Positions 27,950-37,925 of a stretch of DNA of 64,000 nucleotides are shown here, in pieces. Each line of letters starts with the position of its first letter. Positions within the stretch are counted from its first letter, which is position 1. The notes beneath the pieces are model-generated. The model had not been told where the DNA came from. It worked only from the letters and a program-made list of their open reading frames with translations, and searched no databases. Source of the stretch: Acidimicrobiaceae bacterium (GTDB taxonomy: Bacteria > Actinomycetota > Acidimicrobiia > Acidimicrobiales > RAAP-2); NCBI GenBank assembly GCA_003132165.1, contig PKWW01000070.1, positions 36,173-100,172 on the forward strand. Reading direction: 5' to 3'. The translations under genes were made by a program, and so were the position numbers.

Positions 27950-29907
27950 GTTGCCGCCTCGTCGTTGTAGCGGCGTCGTTTGAACGAGATCACGCTACCC
28001 AACCCGACGATCACGCCCCCGAGCCACAACCACGCCAGCAACGGCTCGACGGTGACCCCGAGGACCACCGAGCCAGCCGGGAGATTGCCCTGGACCTGGG
28101 CACCCGACGTCGCGCCGTTGCCCCCGATCGCGTCAAAGGTGACGTACACGTCGCGCAGGAGATTCGAATCGATCGCCGGGGTGCCGACGGTCTGGCCCGA
28201 GCGCCCGTTGAACGTCGTCACCGCCGGACGAAGTCCGTGACCGTCGACGGTCACGACGAGTTGGGTCGCGGACTCGAGCGAGTCCTTCACCTGGTGGAAA
28301 CCGTAGAAGGTCACGTACTGACCATCGACGATCGTGCTCTGGCCGTGGGCGAGGGTCACCTCGGCGCGCGTCGTGTACGACGTCGACACCACGATGCCCA
28401 TCGCCAACACCACGACGCCCAGGTGCACGATCATGCCGCCCGTCGAGGGTGCGGAGAAGGCGCTGCGCAACAGTCCTCGACGATGGGCCGCGACGACGGC
28501 CCCCTTCAGGGTGCGAAAGGCCGCCCCGGCGGCGAGCGTGGCGAGCAGCGCCGCGAGGAGCACGGCGAGGTGACGAACGTGGCACGAGACGAGTACCGCC
28601 GCGACCGCCAGCGAGCACCACGCCGCGACGCGCGAACGGTTCCACAGCACGCCAGCGTCGAGCGTGCGCCAACTCACGAGCGGCGCGACCGCCATGAGTG
28701 CGAGCAGGAGAACGCTGAGCGGTGCGGCGACGGTGGCGAAGTACGGCGTGCCGACCGTGACCTGGGAGCCGTTGACGGCCTCGTAGAGCAGCGGGAAGAC
28801 CGTGCCGAGCAGCACGACGATCGCGAAGCCCACGAACAGGATGTTGTTCGCGATGAACAGGCCCTCGCGAGAGAGGGGATGGTCGACGCCGACCGGGGAC
28901 CGCAGTGAATCCCCGCGCCACGCGAGCAGCGCCACGCCGAGCACCACGGTGAAGAGGAACAGACCAATGAGCAGTGGCCCGAGCGTGCTCGACGAGAAGG
29001 AGTGGACGCTCTGCAATACGCCCGACCTCGTGAAGAAGGTGCCGAGCACCGTCAGTGAGAACGTGGCGATGGCGAGCGAGAGGTTCCACACCCGAAAGAG
29101 CCCGCGACGGTCCTGGACGATGACCGAGTGGATGTAGGCGGTCGCCGTCAGCCACGGCAGCAGCGCCGCATTCTCGACCGGATCCCAGCCCCAGAATCCA
29201 CCCCAACCGAGCACCTGGTAGCTCCACCACGCGCCGAGGATGATCCCGACCGACAACGAGCCCCACGCGAGCACCGTCCAGCGGCGCTGCTCGAGCGGCC
29301 AACGGTCCTGCACGCGTCCGGTGATCAGCATCGCGATCGCGAACGCGAAGGGCACGCTGAAGCCAACGAAGCCCGCGTAGAGCAGCGGCGGGTGCACCGC
29401 GACGAGCGGATTGTCCTGGAGCAGCGCGTTCGGTCCGGCACCCTGGAGCACGTGCGCGGGATTGTGCAGGAAGGGATCCGCCGGTCCCATCATCAAGAAG
29501 GTGAAGAACGCGCCGATCCCGAAGAGCACGGTCGTCGCCCAGGCGACCACCGAGTCGGTCGCTTCGCGGCGGTAGTACACGATGACCCCGAGGGTCAGCC
29601 CGGCGAGCAGCAGCGCCCACAACAGCAGGGAACCCTCGAGGGCCGACCACATGCCGGTGATCGAGTAGAGCAGCGGCGTGAACGTGGCGTTGTTCTCGGC
29701 GACGTAGGCGAGCGAGAAGTTGTGCGTGATGAGCGCGAACTGCATCACCGCGACCGCAGCCGCGACACCGAAGAGCGCGAGGGCCGCCCAGCGCACCGCG
29801 TAGGCCGGCTTCTTCGTGCGCAGCGCACGCAGTTGACCGAGCGCGCCGCCGAGGGCGCCGAGGAAAGCGAGGTACAGCGCGATGCGACCCAGCCACGTCA
29901 GGGTCAT
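27946..29907 (-). CDS. ccmF: CcmF haem lyase subunit
   Basis: Large membrane protein of 653 residues that ligates haem to apocytochrome c in the System I pathway. The tryptophan-rich haem-handling motif WGGFWGWDPVENAALLPWL lies near residue 230, with NPLVAVHPPLLYAGF ahead of it and a conserved FFTRSGVLQSVHSF segment after it. It has about 14-15 hydrophobic helices and a periplasmic C-terminal loop. It overlaps ccmG and ccmE by 4 bp each. The match in length and motif order makes this certain as a CcmF/CycK protein. Confidence 0.96.
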   Translation of the reverse strand: MTLTWLGRIALYLAFLGALGGALGQLRALRTKKPAYAVRWAALALFGVAAAVAVMQFALITHNFSLAYVAENNATFTPLLYSITGMWSALEGSLLLWALLLAGLTLGVIVYYRREATDSVVAWATTVLFGIGAFFTFLMMGPADPFLHNPAHVLQGAGPNALLQDNPLVAVHPPLLYAGFVGFSVPFAFAIAMLITGRVQDRWPLEQRRWTVLAWGSLSVGIILGAWWSYQVLGWGGFWGWDPVENAALLPWLTATAYIHSVIVQDRRGLFRVWNLSLAIATFSLTVLGTFFTRSGVLQSVHSFSSSTLGPLLIGLFLFTVVLGVALLAWRGDSLRSPVGVDHPLSREGLFIANNILFVGFAIVVLLGTVFPLLYEAVNGSQVTVGTPYFATVAAPLSVLLLALMAVAPLVSWRTLDAGVLWNRSRVAAWCSLAVAAVLVSCHVRHLAVLLAALLATLAAGAAFRTLKGAVVAAHRRGLLRSAFSAPSTGGMIVHLGVVVLAMGIVVSTSYTTRAEVTLAHGQSTIVDGQYVTFYGFHQVKDSLESATQLVVTVDGHGLRPAVTTFNGRSGQTVGTPAIDSNLLRDVYVTFDAIGGNGATSGAQVQGNLPAGSVVLGVTVEPLLAWLWLGGVIVGLGSVISFKRRRYNDEAAT

Positions 29908-30389
29908 CGCGAGGTTCCGTTCGGTGCCTTCACGCGCGTGGGGTGCGCCGCGATATAGGTCGCGGTGTGTTTCACCATGATCTGGGTTCCGTCAAATTTG
30001 AGCGACGAGCGCGACGCGAAGTGCCCAACGACCACGACCGGGATGTTCGCCTGGAAGAGTTGCGGCGGTGAGCCGTGGGCGTCGACGAAGACCTTGTGGT
30101 CTTTCGAACCGTCCAGTGTGAACGAGGCACCATTGCTCGTGCGGTCGATCGAGCCGCGCTGGACGACGCCCTCGAGCCGGATGACCTTGGTACCGAGCAC
30201 CGTGCGCTGGGCCAGTGCCTGGTCGACCGTCTCGAAATAGTTGAGCGAATGGAGGATGCCCTGGCTCAACAGCAGCAGAATCGCGAGCACGAGCACCACC
30301 AACACGCCAATGGAGCGCCGTCGACCTCGACTCTTGGAGACGGGTGGGGCGACCGGCGTCAGGTCAAGCGACGAGTCAGCGTGGTCCAC
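29904..30389 (-). CDS. ccmE: CcmE haem chaperone
   Basis: Periplasm-facing haem chaperone that binds haem covalently before handing it to CcmF. The track start (30458) is inside ccmC; the GTG at 30387-30389 is preferred, overlapping ccmD by 14 bp and giving 161 residues. There is a membrane anchor (IGVLVVLVLAILLLLSQGI) and an OB-fold domain. The haem-binding site is VKHTATY, the HxxxY motif of CcmE, near the C-terminus. The CxxxY variant of some archaea is not used here. Confidence 0.92.
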   Translation of the reverse strand: MDHADSSLDLTPVAPPVSKSRGRRRSIGVLVVLVLAILLLLSQGILHSLNYFETVDQALAQRTVLGTKVIRLEGVVQRGSIDRTSNGASFTLDGSKDHKVFVDAHGSPPQLFQANIPVVVVGHFASRSSLKFDGTQIMVKHTATYIAAHPTRVKAPNGTSR

Positions 30390-30471
30390 GACGTCCCCGC
30401 CACCAGATCGACAGCGCGTACAGCGCCAGCCCCCCAAAGGCGAACGCGTAGCCCGCAACGACGTAGTTCAT
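30376..30471 (-). CDS. ccmD: CcmD small membrane protein
   Basis: Only 31 residues and therefore absent from the ORF track as its own entry: MNYVVAGYAFAFGGLALYAL followed by a basic tail (RGRRGPR). One membrane helix and a positively charged cytoplasmic end are exactly the CcmD pattern; CcmD helps release holo-CcmE from CcmABC. The position between ccmC (1-bp overlap, TGATG) and ccmE matches the canonical ccmABCDE order. Confidence 0.88.
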   Translation of the reverse strand: MNYVVAGYAFAFGGLALYALSIWWRGRRGPR

Positions 30472-31193
30472 CAGAATGCGCCTTCGCTGCGACGCTGGGC
30501 GAGCGCCTCGTCGAGCGTCGCGTGGCCGTGCAACTCGCGAGCGACCTCGAGGCGGTAGCGCGCGCGCAGCAGCCAGAAGAACAACATCGTGAACGCGATG
30601 AAACTGATCAGCAGCGTCCAGGCCATCGAGCCGTGAATGAGCAGCGTCCGATTCGACGTGAACACCGTCGCCCCCTGGTGCAGGGTCTTCCACCACTGCA
30701 CCGAGAAGTGGATGATGGGCACGTTGATCGCCGAGAGGATCGCGAAGACCGCGCTGCGGCGCGCACGAAGCGCGGGATCGTCGTTCGCGCGACGAAGCGC
30801 GAGGTACCCGAGCGCGAGGACCCCGAGGATGGCCGTCGTCGTGAGACGCGCGTCCCAGGCCCACCACACTCCCCAGGTCGGACGACCCCAGATTGACCCG
30901 GTGATGAGCGTGAGCACGATGAAGACAACGCTCACCTCCATGGCGCAGTGGGCAATGCGGTCCATGACCATCGAGCGCGTCCGCTTCCACAGGTAGAGCG
31001 CGCTCGCGATGGTCGCCGTGCCGAAGGAGACGTAGAGCGCCACCCAGGCGACCGCCGGGTGGACGTAGACGAGACGAACGAGGTTCCCCTGGACCTTGTC
31101 GGGCGGCGTGATCCAGAGTCCGAGCCAGAACGTGAGCGCGAGCAACACGAGCGTGACGGGTCCAAGAAGGCGTTGGGAGAGCGTTTTCATCAT
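30471..31193 (-). CDS. ccmC: CcmC haem exporter/loader
   Basis: Membrane protein that presents haem to CcmE. The ATG at 31191-31193 (a second ATG follows directly; AGGA lies just upstream) gives 240 residues with six hydrophobic helices. The haem-handling motif WGVWWAWDARLTTT lies near residue 108 and two conserved histidines flank it (VYVHPAVAW, LLIHGSM). The first half of the long track ORF upstream is a shadow of ccmB. It overlaps ccmB by 4 bp and ccmD by 1 bp. Confidence 0.95.
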   Translation of the reverse strand: MMKTLSQRLLGPVTLVLLALTFWLGLWITPPDKVQGNLVRLVYVHPAVAWVALYVSFGTATIASALYLWKRTRSMVMDRIAHCAMEVSVVFIVLTLITGSIWGRPTWGVWWAWDARLTTTAILGVLALGYLALRRANDDPALRARRSAVFAILSAINVPIIHFSVQWWKTLHQGATVFTSNRTLLIHGSMAWTLLISFIAFTMLFFWLLRARYRLEVARELHGHATLDEALAQRRSEGAF

Positions 31194-31849
31194 GATTCCT
31201 CCAGAACACCGTAAAGGAGAATGCCGACCGCCAGATACGCCACCAGCGCCACCAGCACGATTACCCACCATTCCCAGAGCGACCCCCCGTGCAGGGCGGC
31301 GCTGAACGAACGTTCGCCCGCAATCAACAGAGGGGCGAACGCCGGCAGGGTCAGCACGGGAAGCAGTGTCGCCGCCCCGTCGCCCCCGGCGGTCAGAGCG
31401 CCATAGAGGGTCCCCGCCGCGGCCATCGCGGCCAGGGTCACCAAGATGCTCGGCAGGGCCAACAAGGCCCCGTGCAGGGCCGTATGGAGGACCAAAACCG
31501 CGCCGCCGAGCAGCACGATGCCGGTTACCCAGAGTTCGATGGCGAGCGCCAGTGACTTGCCGAGGAAGATGCCCGCGGGGTCGAGGCCCAGGGTCGCAAT
31601 CGACGCCTTCGTGCCCGGCGTGCTCTCGATGCCCTGGGACCGGTTGATCATGAGTAGCGCCACGAAGAGCGACACCAGGTAGAACAGGCCCGGGCCCGCC
31701 GACGAGTTGCCGGCGTGGGCCGGCCCGAGGGCCAGACCACTCAAGAGCAGGGCCATGACCCCAAAGGGCACGACCTGCCACAGGAGCACCCGGCTCCGCA
31801 GTTCGATGCGCAGGTCCTTCGCGCAGACGAGCATCGCGGTTCGAATCAT
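31190..31849 (-). CDS. ccmB: CcmB ABC-transporter membrane subunit
   Basis: Membrane partner of the CcmA ATPase in the CcmABCD complex that releases haem-loaded CcmE. The ATG at 31847-31849 gives 219 residues with six hydrophobic helices, starting MIRTAMLVCAKDLRIELRSR as in other CcmB proteins. The track ORF extends upstream into ccmA in another frame and is too long. It overlaps ccmA and ccmC by 4 bp each. Confidence 0.92.
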   Translation of the reverse strand: MIRTAMLVCAKDLRIELRSRVLLWQVVPFGVMALLLSGLALGPAHAGNSSAGPGLFYLVSLFVALLMINRSQGIESTPGTKASIATLGLDPAGIFLGKSLALAIELWVTGIVLLGGAVLVLHTALHGALLALPSILVTLAAMAAAGTLYGALTAGGDGAATLLPVLTLPAFAPLLIAGERSFSAALHGGSLWEWWVIVLVALVAYLAVGILLYGVLEES

Positions 31850-32499
31850 GCGACGTCCACTATCCGCCCACCCGCCAGCGTGAACGTGCGCGGGTGCAGG
31901 GCACTGCTTCGAAGGGGGTCGTGGGCGCTCACGACAACGGTCGCACCGCCCGCGACGACGTCGCCGAGCAGCCCGTCGAAGAACGTGCGACCGGCGTCGT
32001 CGAGCGACGCGTAGGGCTCGTCGAGCAGCCAGAGCTCGGGTCGACGCAGTAACAGCCACGCCAGACCGAGCCGACGTCGCTGCCCCGCGCTCAGCTGTCT
32101 GGTCGTCGTGTCGATGCGGTGGTCCAGTCCGACCGAGTGGACGACGTCGTCGATCTCGCCGAGCGGTCGGGCGAGCGCGCGCGCGCAGAACACCAGGTTC
32201 TCGCGCACGCTGAGGTCACCGTAGAAGGAACCTTCGTGACCAAGCCATCCGACGCGACGGCGTAGTTGGCGAAGGTCTCCCTCGACGAGGTCGACGCCCG
32301 CGACGGTGCCGCTGCCCGTGGTGAGCGGCACGAGTCCCGCGAGCAGGCGCAAGAGACTCGTCTTGCCCGCACCGTTGGCGCCCGTCACGACACTCAGCGT
32401 GCCCGGGGCCAACTCGAGGTCGACGCCACTCAAGAGCGGGAAGCCACCAGAGAGCACCACGGCATCACTGAGACGAACAACGTGAGCGTCGCCGGACAT
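31846..32499 (-). CDS. ccmA: CcmA ABC-transporter ATPase
   Basis: ATP-binding subunit of CcmABCD, 217 residues from the ATG at 32497-32499 (the track uses a TTG one codon earlier). Walker A is GANGAGKTS, the signature LSAGQRRRLGLA and Walker B LWLLDEPYASLD. It is the first ccm gene and starts about 9 bp after gmd, so transcription may come from the gmd promoter as well. Confidence 0.94.
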   Translation of the reverse strand: MSGDAHVVRLSDAVVLSGGFPLLSGVDLELAPGTLSVVTGANGAGKTSLLRLLAGLVPLTTGSGTVAGVDLVEGDLRQLRRRVGWLGHEGSFYGDLSVRENLVFCARALARPLGEIDDVVHSVGLDHRIDTTTRQLSAGQRRRLGLAWLLLRRPELWLLDEPYASLDDAGRTFFDGLLGDVVAGGATVVVSAHDPLRSSALHPRTFTLAGGRIVDVA

Positions 32500-32508
32500 C
32501 AAGCGGGG

Positions 32509-34595
<2,087 letters not shown>

Positions 34596-34616
34596 CTGGG
34601 AACTAGTGTTTCAGCG

Positions 34617-35228
34617 ATGGTAATCAATGAGGTCCGGCCACAATCCGGCGAACGTCGGGAACTCCTGCTGAAGGTCGCACGAAAGATCTTCGCGGACCGG
34701 GGATTCCAGGCGACGACCATGGATGACATCGCGAAAGAGGCCGGTTTCACCAAGCCGATCCTGTACCAGTTCTTCGAATCCAAGACCGACCTGTACCGCG
34801 AAATCGTCGCGGGCACCGCCCAGAGCCTCATTTCGACGCTGGCGAGTTCCGTGCCCCAAGCCGAAACCCCGCGCGCCAAGATCGAGGTCGCCTTCAGCGT
34901 GTACTTCGACATGGTCATCAGCCAACCGGACGCCTTTCGTATCCTGTTCATTCACAGCCACGAAGCGGAGATCCTGAGCCAGTTGCGTCGTGTTGAGCTC
35001 ACGCTGGTGTCGTTCATCGAACCGTTCATCGACGTGTCGATCAGCGACGAACACCGCATCCAACTCGCCGCAGGCGTCGTAGGGATCGCCGAAGGCGCCG
35101 CCGTAGCGTGGTTGGTGCAACAAAAGGCATCGGGCTGGCCGCCGCCGCTGCCCGATGAGGCGAAACGCCTCGCACAGCGAATCTCAACACTGGCGTGGGG
35201 TGGACTGCGCGCCGTCCAGCGCGACTAA
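34617..35228 (+). CDS. TetR-family transcriptional regulator
   Basis: Repressor-type regulator of 203 residues. The N-terminal helix-turn-helix is ATTMDDIAKEAGFTKPILYQ followed by FFESKTDLYREIV, the conserved TetR pattern; the C-terminal part is an all-helical ligand domain. Before insertion of the neighbouring accessory segment it may have stood next to the acyl-CoA dehydrogenase now at 45 kb, which would suggest control of fatty-acid breakdown (inference from the direct repeat). Confidence 0.88.
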   Translation: MVINEVRPQSGERRELLLKVARKIFADRGFQATTMDDIAKEAGFTKPILYQFFESKTDLYREIVAGTAQSLISTLASSVPQAETPRAKIEVAFSVYFDMVISQPDAFRILFIHSHEAEILSQLRRVELTLVSFIEPFIDVSISDEHRIQLAAGVVGIAEGAAVAWLVQQKASGWPPPLPDEAKRLAQRISTLAWGGLRAVQRD

Positions 35229-35322
35229 TTGACCCGCGCTGAGAAACGTCGCGAACACCGGCCCTCATTGCATTCCTGCACGTACTCACGCAGCGGCTCG
35301 ATCAGTGGGCGGTTTCAATCGG

Positions 35323-35358
35323 TCAGACGAGTCGCTGGATCTCGGAAATTCCTTCGAA
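35323..35358 (-). pseudogene. Remnant of an acyl-CoA dehydrogenase 3' end (left copy of direct repeat)
   Basis: The reverse strand reads FEGISEIQRLV and then stop, matching the FEGTSEIQRLV tail of the intact acyl-CoA dehydrogenase at 45 kb. Bases 35326-35358 match 45179-45211 at 30 of 33 positions in the same orientation. Nothing upstream or downstream of these 11 codons matches. It marks the left border of the accessory segment and may be an attachment-site copy. Confidence 0.6.
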
Positions 35359-35423
35359 CAAGAGTGATGAAGTCAACTGGATTCACTGATGGGCTACCTC
35401 GAAAGAGTGTCAGCGACCGAGTC

Positions 35424-36707
35424 TTACTTGGGCCGCGCCCGCTTCGTGCGCTTGGCGAATTGGTCCAGCGCTTCGATGACGTCCGTCGCCACCCATCGCC
35501 GGTTCCGACGACTCGCGGACGCTGTCACCAAGATACCCGCCTCGACCAATCGTCCGATTGCTACATCGGCCGCTTGCTGCGACACGCCGAAGCGGCTTTG
35601 CACCAGTGCCGAGTCAACCGCCGGCTGGCGCATGACAAAATCAGTCAAGCCCTCCGCCGTGGAGCCAGCGCGCGCCCTCAGCCTTTCCTTCCACTCCGAC
35701 TGGACCGATCGCAGTTCGCCGGCGAGTTGACGTCCGTTCTCAACAGCTCGATACGCGGCGACGGACATGAGGCTCACGATCGGCGCTGGGTTGCCGTCGC
35801 GGTAGTCGGTCAACGTCTGGAAGTATTGGTCGGGGTCGGTCAGAATGCCTGCCGACACTGGCACCGTGACATTGCGAGTGAGACCCGCGTGTCGATACAT
35901 CGCATGGATGAGTGCCCTACCCACGCGTCCGTTACCGTCGGGGAACGGATGGATCGTCTCGAACTGGGCGTGGGCCACCGCGGCGTGCACGAATGTCGCG
36001 ATGTCGGTGCGCTGGACGAATCTGACGAGGTCCACCATGGCCGCCGGTACTCGGTCTTGATGCGGGGGTACGAAGCTCGCGTCGTGTACGGAGTATCCAC
36101 CAATGCGAACTTGTTCCTTGCGCCAGTGCCCCGTCCACTCCGGGTGGCTCCCGGCCAGGAGAACCGCGTGCATGGCGATGATCGAGTCTTCGTCGATGTG
36201 ATCGGCTAACTCAAGGGCCCTGTCCATCGCCGCAGCGTTGGCAACGATCAACGATGCGTTCTTTCCCACGCGATCGTCGCCGATGCCAGCGAGAGCGACG
36301 GACTTCGCGCCCGCTGTTAGGTTCTCGATCTCAGAGGACGACGCCGACTCAGATCGTAAGAGTATCGCCGCGAAACTGGCGAACTCCCCGCTCAATTCGG
36401 CGTCGAACCGGGCGATTTCAGCTGCGGCCTCAGACGCGTCAGCTAACACGTCACTGGGCACGTCGACAGTCGTAACGTCGGCGATTTCTGGAACAACGGC
36501 CGCGTAGTACGGCTCTCTCTCCGGGTGGCGCTTGCCTCGTGGGACGAAGCCGTCGACTTCGTCCTCATCGAGATAGCGTTCCTCGTAGGTGATCGCCGGC
36601 CAGTCCCTAGACGACTCCGGCGCCAACGGTATGTGGGACTCTTGATTAGCATCGTTGGCGAATTGACCGCCTTGATTGCTGCTCCTTGGTTCACGGTTCC
36701 TGTTCAC
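35424..36707 (-). CDS. Fic-family protein, probable AMP-transferase with N-terminal inhibitory helix
   Basis: About 427 residues from the GTG at 36705-36707; the track ATG at 36764 falls inside an operator-like repeat and is doubted. The Fic active site is HPFPDGNGRVGRALIH (about residue 260). An SxxxEN motif in SSEIENL, ahead of the Fic core, matches the inhibitory-helix signature of class II Fic proteins, so the enzyme is probably self-inhibited. A winged-helix-like domain ends the protein (VSQQAADVAIGRLVEAGIL). Fic enzymes usually AMPylate target proteins; the target is unknown. It is the first gene inside the accessory segment. Confidence 0.9.
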   Translation of the reverse strand: MNRNREPRSSNQGGQFANDANQESHIPLAPESSRDWPAITYEERYLDEDEVDGFVPRGKRHPEREPYYAAVVPEIADVTTVDVPSDVLADASEAAAEIARFDAELSGEFASFAAILLRSESASSSEIENLTAGAKSVALAGIGDDRVGKNASLIVANAAAMDRALELADHIDEDSIIAMHAVLLAGSHPEWTGHWRKEQVRIGGYSVHDASFVPPHQDRVPAAMVDLVRFVQRTDIATFVHAAVAHAQFETIHPFPDGNGRVGRALIHAMYRHAGLTRNVTVPVSAGILTDPDQYFQTLTDYRDGNPAPIVSLMSVAAYRAVENGRQLAGELRSVQSEWKERLRARAGSTAEGLTDFVMRQPAVDSALVQSRFGVSQQAADVAIGRLVEAGILVTASASRRNRRWVATDVIEALDQFAKRTKRARPK

Positions 36708-36735
36708 GGATTCATCATACACAAGATTGTTATAT

Positions 36736-36769
36736 TTTCCTTGTGTATGGATACTGGAACACAAGGAAA
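36736..36769. promoter_or_regulatory. Operator-like inverted repeat upstream of fic
   Basis: TTTCCTTGTGT and ACACAAGGAAA form a perfect 11-bp inverted repeat with a 12-base spacer. On the reverse strand a third half-site (CTTGTGT) follows, and TATAAC between them resembles a -10 element. The arrangement suggests an autoregulated fic promoter and supports a fic start downstream of it, at the GTG at 36707. Confidence 0.6.
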
Positions 36770-36964
36770 TCTGAAGACCGCCGCCTGATCTCGATCTTCG
36801 TGACCACCGCTCCCTGGCCGGAAAGTCCCTAATCAGGCTTGCTGTACCGAACCCGATTGAAGAAGGCGTCCGAAATCTCCCACAGCCGGTACTGACCCTC
36901 TTCGCCGAAATGTGGATCTTCCTCAGCGCGTTTCAGTAGTAACTAGGTGCGAGTTCACATCACG

Positions 36965-36996
36965 GGCCCGACGCAACAGATCTAATGGGTCTGGAC
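36965..36996 (+). repeat. Dispersed intergenic repeat, copy A
   Basis: GGCCCGACGCAACAGA followed by TCTAATGGG, 3' of vapC. The 13-mer GGCCCGACGCAAC recurs at 37744 and 42094 only, always in gene-free DNA of the accessory segment; ATCTAATGGG recurs in copy D. Confidence 0.6.
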
Positions 36997-37028
36997 AGCG
37001 AATGGATTGCGGCCTCGATCAACTGATT

Positions 37029-37406
37029 TCAGTAGGGCTTCCTCAGGTCAGCGAACATCGGAAAGTGCTTGACGTTGCAGGTCAGAAGTTGGCTTCCGAT
37101 GACCATCGCAGTGGCGGCGATTGCCAAGTCGGCGCCATCGATCGAACGATGACTCGGTAGCCACCTTCGACCCAGTTCACCAGCCCGCTCAGCGATTAGG
37201 GCATCGACTGGGTGCCAATTGAAAATGGAGAGGAGCGCTCGCGTGCCGCCCTCTTCGTTCGACCTCATGCCGGCGAGAACTTCGAGACGCGTCATCTCAC
37301 TTGCGTGCAGAGGCGAATTCAACCTGGCGCTTTCTAGAGCCTCCTCGGCGCCATGGTGACCTCGGAGAAAGTCGACGATGACCGACGTGTCAACCAGGAC
37401 AGTCAT
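37029..37406 (-). CDS. vapC: VapC-type PIN-domain toxin
   Basis: Ribonuclease toxin of 125 residues. PIN-domain acidic residues are visible in LVDTSVIVDFL (first Asp), RLEVLAGM (Glu) and DGADLAIAATAM (Asp). VapC toxins cleave tRNA or rRNA when the antitoxin is lost. The ATG at 37404-37406 overlaps the antitoxin stop by 1 bp (TGATG); the track uses a GTG one codon earlier. The antitoxin-first order is standard for vapBC. Confidence 0.92.
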   Translation of the reverse strand: MTVLVDTSVIVDFLRGHHGAEEALESARLNSPLHASEMTRLEVLAGMRSNEEGGTRALLSIFNWHPVDALIAERAGELGRRWLPSHRSIDGADLAIAATAMVIGSQLLTCNVKHFPMFADLRKPY

Positions 37407-37657
37407 CACTCAGCGCGCGAGAGGCGCGATCCCGTGCGAAGTCTCTCGACCATTGCGGCGCCGTCTTCCTCACGATCAGTCCACGTGCCGAAAGCCTGAC
37501 GCATCAGATCAAGGTCATCGGCGCTGGACCGTGACACTCCGTAGACCCGCTCGACCGCGTCTCTGATGAGCGCCGAGAGCGACTTGCCAGTACGCACAGT
37601 CTCGGCGTCGAGCGCCCGGCGCTCCTCGGCCGTGAGCGAAATCTGCGTTCTTTGCAT
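37406..37657 (-). CDS. vapB: VapB-type ribbon-helix-helix antitoxin
   Basis: Antitoxin of 83 residues; the ATG at 37655-37657 is preferred because MQRTQISLTAEERRALDAE is the typical ribbon-helix-helix beginning. The ribbon strand and SLSALIRDAVERVYG helix should form the DNA-binding dimer, and the C-terminus (about 45-83) should wrap the toxin. An 8-bp inverted repeat covers the start codon and is a likely self-binding operator. Confidence 0.88.
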   Translation of the reverse strand: MQRTQISLTAEERRALDAETVRTGKSLSALIRDAVERVYGVSRSSADDLDLMRQAFGTWTDREEDGAAMVERLRTGSRLSRAE

Positions 37658-37675
37658 GATGTAAGTATACATCAT
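37656..37675. promoter_or_regulatory. Operator palindrome at the vapB start
   Basis: ATGATGTA-AGTA-TACATCAT is a perfect 8-bp inverted repeat with a 4-base spacer overlapping the vapB start codon. Ribbon-helix-helix antitoxins autorepress by binding such sites. Confidence 0.65.
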
Positions 37676-37743
37676 CCTAGTTGGACGTGTTCTTAAATCA
37701 CCGATTTCTGAGTTCATCCCGAACCCCCTCTACCACTGTTGGT

Positions 37744-37806
37744 GGCCCGACGCAACGGACGCCCTTGGCACTGACGGCTCGGCCCGGCGAAATTCTGATC
37801 GGTGTC
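37744..37806 (+). repeat. Dispersed intergenic repeat, copy B
   Basis: Begins with the shared GGCCCGACGCAAC and ends in ATCGGTGTC. GACGCC and GGTGTC within it can pair (one G-U). Copies B and C agree at both ends over about 60 bases. It lies upstream of vapB, so vapBC sits between copies A and B in direct orientation. Confidence 0.55.
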
Positions 37807-37925
37807 GGAAGTGCCAACGAAGGCAAAAACCTACGTGCGATTCAAGGCTCCCGATTCGTTACGGCAAAGCAAGGGGACATCGGTCGACGGTTTTCGTCTT
37901 GGGACATGGCCGGCGGCCACGCCCC

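Larger units (their letters stand above)
36708..37028. other. Gene-free interval between fic and vapC
   Basis: Holds the fic operator region and the first copy of the dispersed GGCCCGACGCAAC repeat. I see no convincing open reading frame. Confidence 0.6.

Noticed and set aside
28133-29896. 587-residue ORF overlapping ccmF on the same strand
   Set aside because: Arg-rich alternative frame; ccmF has full family length and motifs.
30376-31209. 277-residue track ORF as one protein
   Set aside because: Only its last 31 codons (ccmD) are real; the rest is an off-frame shadow of ccmC.
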